A stretch of DNA of 5,596 bases, taken from the NCBI GenBank assembly GCA_002421915.1, contig DISA01000021.1, positions 1 to 5,596 on the forward strand, in the 5' to 3' direction. Below are positions 1 to 4,347 of this stretch, one piece after another. Within the stretch, counting starts at the first letter, position 1; each line of letters begins with the position of its first letter. The translations under genes were made by a program, and so were the position numbers. Under the pieces are notes generated by a model. It had not been told where the DNA came from and did not search any database. It worked only from the letters and a program-made list of their open reading frames with translations. This DNA is from Gallionellaceae bacterium UBA6222 (GTDB taxonomy: Bacteria > Pseudomonadota > Gammaproteobacteria > Burkholderiales > Gallionellaceae).

Positions 1-573
1 GTCATTACCAGCGTTGATCGCGATGATCTGCGCGATGGTGGCGCACAACATTTCACCGACTGTCTGCACGCGATCCGTGCCGCCTCACCCTCCACAAAAC
101 TGGAAACGCTGGTGCCGGATTTTCGTGGTCGCCTTGAGATTGCACTGGATGCGATGGCCGCCGAACTGCCGGATGTACTCAACCACAACCTGGAAACCGT
201 GCCGCGCCTGTATCCGCTGGCGCGCCCCGGTGCCGATTACGCTCATTCATTAAAACTGCTCAAGGAATTCAAGGCTCGCTTCCCGCAAGTAATGACCAAA
301 TCCGGCCTGATGCTGGGGCTGGGCGAGACCGATGAGGAAGTGTTGCAAGTGATGCGTGACCTGCGGGCGCACGATGTGGAGATGCTCACTCTTGGACAAT
401 ATCTGCAACCCTCCGACGGGCACCTGCCGGTGCTGCGCTATGCAGAACCGTCAATCTTCAAGATGTTCGAGGATGCGGCAAAAGAAATGGGCTTCTCGCA
501 CGCCGCGTGCGGGCCGATGGTGCGTTCCAGCTACTTTGCCGATGTGCAGGCGGAGCAAGCCGGCGTCGCCTGA
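1..573 (+). CDS. lipA: Lipoyl synthase, C-terminal part (5' end outside window)
   Basis: Lipoyl synthase is a cytosolic radical-SAM enzyme that inserts two sulfurs into octanoyl groups bound to lipoyl-domain proteins (pyruvate and 2-oxoglutarate dehydrogenases, glycine cleavage H protein), the last step of lipoate synthesis. The frame is open from base 1 and gives 190 residues ending at TGA 571-573. It begins VITSVDRDDLRDGGAQHF, a hallmark LipA segment, followed by LVPDFRGR, NHNLETVPRLY, RPGADY, the SAM-barrel segment KSGLMLGLGET, LTLGQYLQPS and AACGPMVRSSY. The RSSY motif (codons 523-534) carries the serine that ligates the auxiliary iron-sulfur cluster that supplies sulfur. By comparison with the roughly 320-residue E. 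coli enzyme, about 130 N-terminal residues, including both cysteine cluster motifs, lie upstream of the window. The internal ATG at 112 falls inside the conserved region and is not the start. lipB often neighbours lipA but cannot be seen here. The next gene converges on this one with a 14-base gap. Confidence 0.97.
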   Translation, partial: VITSVDRDDLRDGGAQHFTDCLHAIRAASPSTKLETLVPDFRGRLEIALDAMAAELPDVLNHNLETVPRLYPLARPGADYAHSLKLLKEFKARFPQVMTKSGLMLGLGETDEEVLQVMRDLRAHDVEMLTLGQYLQPSDGHLPVLRYAEPSIFKMFEDAAKEMGFSHAACGPMVRSSYFADVQAEQAGVA

Positions 574-587
574 GCGCGGCTTCATGT

Positions 588-794
588 TCAGGCTTGTGTG
601 TTGACCACCTGCCCCACCGTTTGCCCCTGGCTATTCACCGTCGGCTTGGGCGCTTCGCTGACTGCTACTGCACGTTTTGCCTCTTCGCTGTTTTTGTCGT
701 TCTCTCGCTCGGCCACGCGCTCCGCATACTGCTGCGGCTGCGGTTGCACTTGCGAAACATAGTTACTGCCTGAATTGACCGGGGTAGTTGACAT
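588..794 (-). CDS. Small hypothetical protein, 68 residues, probably disordered
   Basis: I do not recognise a named family. The protein starts at ATG 794-792, with a strong Shine-Dalgarno AGGAGG six bases upstream, and ends at TGA 590-588. It contains no Leu, Ile, Phe, Trp, Cys or His and is rich in Val, Gln, Ala, Glu and Ser. It therefore has no hydrophobic core, signal peptide or membrane segment and is likely intrinsically disordered. Three zones are visible: a Ser/Asn/Gln/Pro N-terminus (residues 1-22), a charged Glu/Arg/Lys middle (about 23-42) that could be helical, and a tail PTVNSQGQTVGQVVNTQA. From memory, a tail of the type VNxxGQxxGxxxN recurs in small uncharacterised betaproteobacterial proteins, but I could not check this. 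It is convergent with lipA and divergent from the DUF853 ATPase, so it is probably its own transcription unit. The strong RBS favours a real gene over an antisense shadow. Function unknown. Confidence 0.72.
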   Translation of the reverse strand: MSTTPVNSGSNYVSQVQPQPQQYAERVAERENDKNSEEAKRAVAVSEAPKPTVNSQGQTVGQVVNTQA

Positions 795-800
795 GACGAG

Positions 801-806
801 CCTCCT
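801..806 (-). promoter_or_regulatory. Strong Shine-Dalgarno of the 68-residue protein gene
   Basis: On the minus strand the sequence reads AGGAGG, then six bases, then ATG (794-792). This is a full match to the anti-Shine-Dalgarno core at good spacing and the best ribosome binding site in the window. It fixes the start of the small gene and argues that the gene is translated well. Confidence 0.8.
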
Positions 807-893
807 CTTTTAGCCGCAATGGATACAATAAGCGCCATCCATGGCCTGCTATCGGCAGCCCACGCCAAACCTTTAGCAAATATTTGAAAATAC

Positions 894-899
894 GGAGAG
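894..899 (+). promoter_or_regulatory. Ribosome binding site of the DUF853 ATPase gene
   Basis: GGAGAG ends four bases before ATG 904. It is a reasonable Shine-Dalgarno and supports this start, which also agrees with the usual family N-terminus, where the P-loop falls about 30 residues in. Confidence 0.7.
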
Positions 900-903
900 A
901 CAA

Positions 904-2385
904 ATGACCGCATCGCTCCTCATTGCACAAAACGACCAGCTCCAGCTCGTCCTTTTGCCGCAGATGGCCAACCGCCACGGCCTCATCACCGGCGCGACCG
1001 GCACCGGCAAAACGGTGACCCTGCAATCACTGGCGGAATCGTTTTCCCGCATCGGTGTGCCGGTGTTCCTGACCGACATCAAGGGCGACCTGTCCGGCGT
1101 GGCCAAAAAAGGCGGAGGCAATGCCAAGGTGCAAGCGCGTGTCGAACAGTTGCATCTGGATGATTTCGCGCACCGCGCCTATCCGGTGACCTTCTGGGAC
1201 GTGGCAGGCAAGCAGGGCCACCCGGTGCGTGCCACCGTGTCCGATATGGGGCCGCTGCTGCTCGGGCGCATGCTGAACCTGAACGACACCCAGCAGGGCG
1301 TGCTGACCCTGGTATTCAAGATTGCCGACGACAACGGCATGCTGTTGCTCGACTTCAAGGACCTGCGCGCGATGGTGCAGCATGTCGGCGAAAACGCAAA
1401 AACCTACACTACCGAATACGGCAATGTCTCGACCGCCAGTATCGGTGCCATCCAGCGCGGATTGCTGCAACTGGAACACGAAGGCGGCACTGCACTGTTC
1501 GGCGAACCGATGCTGGACATCGCTGATCTGATGCAGACCGAACAGGGTGCGGGCATCATCAACATCCTCGCCGCCGACCAGCTGATGCAATCGCCCAAGG
1601 TGTATTCGACCCTGCTGCTGTGGCTGCTGTCGGAGCTGTATGAAAATTTGCCGGAAGCGGGCGATCTGGAAAAACCCAAGCTGGTGTTTTTCTTCGACGA
1701 GGCGCATCTGCTGTTCAGCGACGCACCCGCCGCGTTGCTGGACAAGGTGGAACAAGTGGTGCGCCTGATCCGCTCCAAGGGCGTGGGCGTGTATTTCGTC
1801 ACGCAGAACCCGGCGGATGTGCCGGACAAGATTCTCGGCCAGCTCGGAAACCGCATCCAGCATGCCTTGCGCGCCTTCTCGGTGCGCGACCAGAAAGCGG
1901 TGCGCGCCGCCGCCGAGACCATGCGCGACAATCCGGCGCTGGACGAAGAAGCCGCCATCACCGAACTCGGCGTGGGCGAAGCGCTGGTTTCGCTGCTCGA
2001 TGAAAAAGGCCGCCCCGGCGTGGTCGAGCGCGCGTTCATCGTGCCGCCGCGTGCGCAGATCGGCCCGCTCACCGCAACCGAAAGGCAGCAAATCATCACC
2101 AATTCCCTCGTTGCCGGACATTATGAAAAGACGGTGGACCGCGAATCCGCTTACGAGATGCTCAAGGGCCGCGCCGAAGCAAAGCAGGCGGAAGCGGCTG
2201 TGGCAGCACCCGCGCAACAAAGCGGCGGTGGCGGACTATTGGACGGGCTGATGGGTGGCGGCAGCTCGCGCCGCCAGAGTACGGGCGAAGCACTGGCGAA
2301 GAGCGTAGCGCGCACGGTCGGTTCGGAATTGGGGCGTCGTCTCGTGCGCGGCGTGCTGGGATCGCTGCTGGGCGGACGCCGCTGA
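904..2385 (+). CDS. HerA-like P-loop ATPase, DUF853 (YjgR) family
   Basis: A 493-residue protein of the DUF853 / HerA-like C-terminal family (E. coli YjgR, about 500 residues), so full length. The family belongs to the HerA/FtsK group of ring-forming ATPases. Its cellular role is not established, although relatives move or process DNA. The N-terminal LLIAQND...LLPQMANRHGLITGATGTGKT holds the Walker A motif at residues 30-37. A hydrophobic strand ending in acidic residues, LVFFFDEAH (260-268), is Walker B with D265 and catalytic E266. VTQNPADVP (299-307) is the sensor-like strand, and GNRIQHALRAF (from 315) supplies a conserved Arg (R317) that may act as an arginine finger. The C-terminus is an Ala/Gln linker, a glycine-rich stretch (about 440-457) and a basic tail ending GSLLGGRR, as in the family. 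No signal peptide or membrane segment is seen, so it is probably cytosolic. The AlkD-like gene follows after 3 bases, indicating one operon. A long minus-strand open frame across this gene is a shadow. Confidence 0.93.
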   Translation: MTASLLIAQNDQLQLVLLPQMANRHGLITGATGTGKTVTLQSLAESFSRIGVPVFLTDIKGDLSGVAKKGGGNAKVQARVEQLHLDDFAHRAYPVTFWDVAGKQGHPVRATVSDMGPLLLGRMLNLNDTQQGVLTLVFKIADDNGMLLLDFKDLRAMVQHVGENAKTYTTEYGNVSTASIGAIQRGLLQLEHEGGTALFGEPMLDIADLMQTEQGAGIINILAADQLMQSPKVYSTLLLWLLSELYENLPEAGDLEKPKLVFFFDEAHLLFSDAPAALLDKVEQVVRLIRSKGVGVYFVTQNPADVPDKILGQLGNRIQHALRAFSVRDQKAVRAAAETMRDNPALDEEAAITELGVGEALVSLLDEKGRPGVVERAFIVPPRAQIGPLTATERQQIITNSLVAGHYEKTVDRESAYEMLKGRAEAKQAEAAVAAPAQQSGGGGLLDGLMGGGSSRRQSTGEALAKSVARTVGSELGRRLVRGVLGSLLGGRR

Positions 2386-2388
2386 CAT

Positions 2389-3105
2389 ATGGTGCAGCTC
2401 GGCGCCATGCGGGCGCAGTTGCGCGCCCTGGCTTCCCCCGAAGTCGCCGTCGTCCTGCAGCGTTTTTTCAAGACCGGACCGGGAGAATATGGCGCGGGCG
2501 ATATCCTCCTCGGCATCAGGGTGCCGCCCTTGCGCGCGCTGGCAAAACAGCACCGCGGGGCCGGTCTCGCCACCATCGCCACTTTGCTCGACTCGCGTTA
2601 TCACGAGGAACGTTTGTTCGCCCTGTTGCTGCTGATGCAGTGGTATCAGGCGGCGGATGGAGGCGGCAAACAGGCAGCCTTCGACCTCTATCTGGGCAAC
2701 ACGGCGCACATCAACAACTGGGATCTGGTGGATGTTTCCGCGCCGCACATCGTCGGTCGTCACCTGGAACAACGTTCCCGCGCGGTGCTCGACACGCTGG
2801 CGCGCTCGCCCCTGTTGTGGGAACGCCGCATCGCCATCGTCGCCACGTTCCACTTCATCCGGCGCAACGACTGCACCGACACCCTGCGCCTCGCACAAAT
2901 CCTGCTGCACGACAAACACGACCTGATCCACAAGGCCGCCGGCTGGATGTTGCGCGAAGTCGGCAAACACGATATGGCCGCACTTGAGGGATTTTTGCAG
3001 GCGCATCAACACGGTATGCCGCGCACCATGCTGCGCTACGCGATTGAGCGCCTCGAACCCGCTTTGCGGAAACAATACCTGCAGAGGGGGAGCGGGCTGG
3101 CTTGA
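2389..3105 (+). CDS. AlkD-like DNA alkylation repair glycosylase
   Basis: A 238-residue protein of the DNA alkylation repair (AlkD, HEAT-like repeat) family. AlkD enzymes excise positively charged alkylated bases such as 7-methylguanine and 3-methyladenine without flipping the base out. The N-terminal segment RFFKTGPGEYGAGDILLGIRVP is typical of the family. The four residues known to matter in Bacillus cereus AlkD (W109, D113, R148, W187) have counterparts here: W111 and D115 in NNWDLVD, R147 in LWERRIAI, and W186 in AAGWMLREVGK. An active glycosylase is therefore likely. The chosen ATG lies 3 bases after the ATPase stop and has only a weak GGCGGA 12 bases upstream, so translation probably depends on coupling to the upstream gene. 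ATG 2407 (Met7), just before RAQLRALASPE, is a credible alternative start. The protein is presumably cytosolic, in base excision repair. The alkD symbol is withheld because several AlkD/AlkC-like subfamilies exist. Confidence 0.92.
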   Translation: MVQLGAMRAQLRALASPEVAVVLQRFFKTGPGEYGAGDILLGIRVPPLRALAKQHRGAGLATIATLLDSRYHEERLFALLLLMQWYQAADGGGKQAAFDLYLGNTAHINNWDLVDVSAPHIVGRHLEQRSRAVLDTLARSPLLWERRIAIVATFHFIRRNDCTDTLRLAQILLHDKHDLIHKAAGWMLREVGKHDMAALEGFLQAHQHGMPRTMLRYAIERLEPALRKQYLQRGSGLA

Positions 3106-3130
3106 TTCCACCGACCGCTTTCTATACAGT
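3102..3130 (+). promoter_or_regulatory. Candidate sigma-70 promoter before the EEP gene
   Basis: TTGATT (3102-3107, four of six bases of the -35 consensus) is followed, 17 bases later, by TACAGT (3125-3130, four of six of the -10, including the key TA and final T). The -35 overlaps the stop codon of the AlkD-like gene. Transcription would begin near 3137, giving a leader of roughly 27 bases. TATACA at 3123-3128 is an alternative -10. This is a pattern match only, and read-through from upstream is equally possible. Confidence 0.35.
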
Positions 3131-3163
3131 TCGGAAAAATAAAGGGCTTGGCCACACCTCATT

Positions 3164-3937
3164 ATGTCCAGTTTCAGGGTTCTCCAATTCAACATGCAGT
3201 TCGGCCAGGGCTGGGATGATGCCTATCCCGATCTTGCCCCCGTCGATCTGGAACAGACTATCGCCGCGATCAGGCAGGTCGATGCGGACATCATCCTGTT
3301 GCAGGAAGTGGAACACGCCGAACCCAACGGGGTGCAGATCGGTCCGCCGCCGAATTTCACCCGGCTCAAAGCAGCCCTGGCGGATTACGACAGTTACTTT
3401 TCCTACCCCAAACCCGACCCTCGCGAATTACCGTTCGGGATTGGCCTGGCCATTTTTTCCCGTAGCAAACTGTTCGATACCAGGCGCATTGACCTGCCTT
3501 CCCCGCCACTCGAATTCAACTTCAATGGTGAAATGAAAACACCGACTGACCGCCTGCTGATCGGCGCCAAGACCACCATCGGCGGACACACGGTGCAATT
3601 GTTCAATACCCATTTGTTGGCATTCTTCATGCTGAAATCCTCCAGCCAGGATCATCCCGAACAGCGCGAAATGGTATTGGCAGAAATGAAACAGACAACT
3701 CTGCCCACCCTGCTGTGTGGTGATTTCAACGTCAGCGACCACAACAAGTTGATCGAACAGTTTGCCTCAAAGGGTTTTCAAACGGCACAGACCAGGCAAA
3801 TCACCTGGCGACGCATGCCTTATGTGCTGGATCACGTTTTCCATAACCGCCAGTTGCGCGCAATCAAACATGCGGTCATTCCCACCATGGCTTCAGACCA
3901 CCACCTGCTGACAGTCGATTTCGAGTTTGCGGATTAG
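3164..3937 (+). CDS. Endonuclease/exonuclease/phosphatase (EEP) family hydrolase
   Basis: A 257-residue metal-dependent phosphodiesterase/phosphatase of the EEP (DNase I/exonuclease III/sphingomyelinase) fold, complete over the whole domain. The active-site motifs appear in order: N10 in LQFNMQF, metal-ligand E48 in LLQEVE, H150 in NTHL, D187 and N189 in GDFN, D223 in LDHVF, and the catalytic D245-H246 pair in SDHH. The known substrates of this superfamily include DNA, RNA, phospholipids and small phosphates, so the substrate cannot be read from the sequence. It has no signal peptide or membrane segment, which suggests a cytosolic enzyme. The start is the first in-frame ATG giving a normal EEP first strand. 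Its RBS is poor, with only AAAGGG about 17 bases away. It lies 58 bases after the AlkD-like gene, perhaps under its own promoter. Base composition looks lower than its neighbours: 28 of 60 bases are G/C in 3601-3660, against 39 of 60 in 1921-1980. Its TAG overlaps the convergent arfB stop. Confidence 0.9.
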   Translation: MSSFRVLQFNMQFGQGWDDAYPDLAPVDLEQTIAAIRQVDADIILLQEVEHAEPNGVQIGPPPNFTRLKAALADYDSYFSYPKPDPRELPFGIGLAIFSRSKLFDTRRIDLPSPPLEFNFNGEMKTPTDRLLIGAKTTIGGHTVQLFNTHLLAFFMLKSSSQDHPEQREMVLAEMKQTTLPTLLCGDFNVSDHNKLIEQFASKGFQTAQTRQITWRRMPYVLDHVFHNRQLRAIKHAVIPTMASDHHLLTVDFEFAD

Positions 3938-4347
3938 TCGTTCACCTTCCCGCGCAGAGCCTTCACCTTGCCGCGTAGCACCTTGGATTCGAGCCGTTTT
4001 TTGCGGGCGCTGCGCGTCGGCTTGGTGGCGACACGCGGCGGCGGTTTCACTGCAACCGACAGCAACAATGCCTTCAGACGCCGCAGCGCCTCGTTGCGGT
4101 TCTGCTCCTGATTGCGGAACTCCTGGGCTTTGATGACGACTACACCATCCTTACTGATGCGCTGGTCGTTGAGTTGGAGAAAACGCTGTTTGATGTCTGA
4201 CGGCAGGGAGGAGGCGCCAATATCGAAACGCAGATGCACCGCGCTCGCCACCTTGTTCACGTTTTGTCCGCCCGCACCCTGCGCGCGCACCGCTGTCAGT
4301 TCAATCTCGCCTTTCGGGACAACGATGTTGTGCGCGATGTACAACAT
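3934..4347 (-). CDS. arfB: Peptidyl-tRNA hydrolase ArfB (ribosome rescue)
   Basis: A 137-residue protein matching ArfB (YaeJ; 140 residues in E. coli). ArfB enters the empty A site of ribosomes stalled at the end of a non-stop mRNA and hydrolyses the peptidyl-tRNA, a backup to trans-translation. The catalytic GGQ lies at residues 26-28 in RAQGAGGQNVNKVAS, followed by AVHLRFDI, SSLP, DGVVVIKAQEFR and QEQNRNEAL, all typical of ArfB. The lack of the extra release-factor domains rules out RF1 and RF2. The C-terminal tail from about residue 105 (KPTRSARKKRLESKV onward) is strongly basic, as needed to occupy the empty mRNA entry channel, and ends in two near-identical seven-residue repeats. The start ATG 4347-4345 touches the prfC stop (TGA 4350-4348) and has no clear RBS of its own, so it is probably translated by coupling to prfC. 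Its TAA overlaps the convergent EEP gene stop by 4 bases. Confidence 0.95.
   Translation of the reverse strand: MLYIAHNIVVPKGEIELTAVRAQGAGGQNVNKVASAVHLRFDIGASSLPSDIKQRFLQLNDQRISKDGVVVIKAQEFRNQEQNRNEALRRLKALLLSVAVKPPPRVATKPTRSARKKRLESKVLRGKVKALRGKVND
3941..3982 (-). repeat. Tandem pair of 21-base repeats in the arfB tail
   Basis: Two adjacent 21-base units (3941-3961 and 3962-3982) match at 18 of 21 positions. Both are in frame and encode VLRGKVK and ALRGKVN, the last basic stretch of ArfB before the final Asp and stop. The structure suggests a recent in-frame duplication of seven codons that extends the positively charged tail. E. coli ArfB has only one clearly similar unit (KAMRGKV) near its end, as I recall it. 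Confidence 0.8.

Larger units (their letters stand above)
795..903. promoter_or_regulatory. Divergent intergenic region with weak promoter candidates
   Basis: These 109 bases separate the start codons of the small minus-strand gene and the plus-strand ATPase gene, so promoters for both should lie here. A plus-strand TACAAT (824-829, five of six bases of the sigma-70 -10 box) overlaps a minus-strand TATTGT (830-825, four of six). Neither has a good -35 box at 16-18 bases. A perfect TTGACA at 788-793 lies 30 bases before TACAAT, too far to pair with it. An inverted repeat ATGGAT (819-824) / ATCCAT (837-842) flanks these boxes, and a 10-base perfect palindrome CAAATATTTG lies at 877-886. Either could be an operator or chance. 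No riboswitch or terminator is evident. Confidence 0.4.

Noticed and set aside
112..573. Treating lipA as starting at ATG 112 as a short 153-residue protein.
   Set aside because: The frame is open back to base 1 and encodes conserved LipA residues (SVDRDDLRDGG) upstream, so the gene is merely cut by the window edge.
568..593. Inverted repeat GCCTGA / TCAGGC between lipA and the small gene, a possible bidirectional terminator.
   Set aside because: It has only 6 paired bases with a 14-base loop and no T-run on either side. It arises because both convergent genes end with the same Ala-stop codons (GCC TGA).
788..793. A perfect TTGACA -35 box on the plus strand.
   Set aside because: There is no -10 box at 16-18 bases (TAGCCG region), and the nearest TACAAT is 30 bases away. 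It overlaps the start codon of the small minus-strand gene, so it is probably chance.
1027..2220. A 397-codon open frame on the minus strand, and a 232-codon one at 1404-2102, antisense to the ATPase gene.
   Set aside because: The plus-strand frame carries the Walker A and B motifs and a full-length family match. The antisense frames are rich in His, Gln and Arg or Ser with no recognisable domain, as expected from the mirror of a GC-rich gene.
2236..3195. A 319-codon minus-strand open frame over the end of the ATPase gene and the AlkD-like gene.
   Set aside because: It spans two well-supported plus-strand genes and their junction, shows no domain, and is explained by codon bias.
3102..3536. 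A 144-codon plus-strand frame beginning TTG 3102 and overlapping the EEP gene.
   Set aside because: It lies out of frame over the EEP catalytic motifs, has no domain and no good RBS, and is a shadow.
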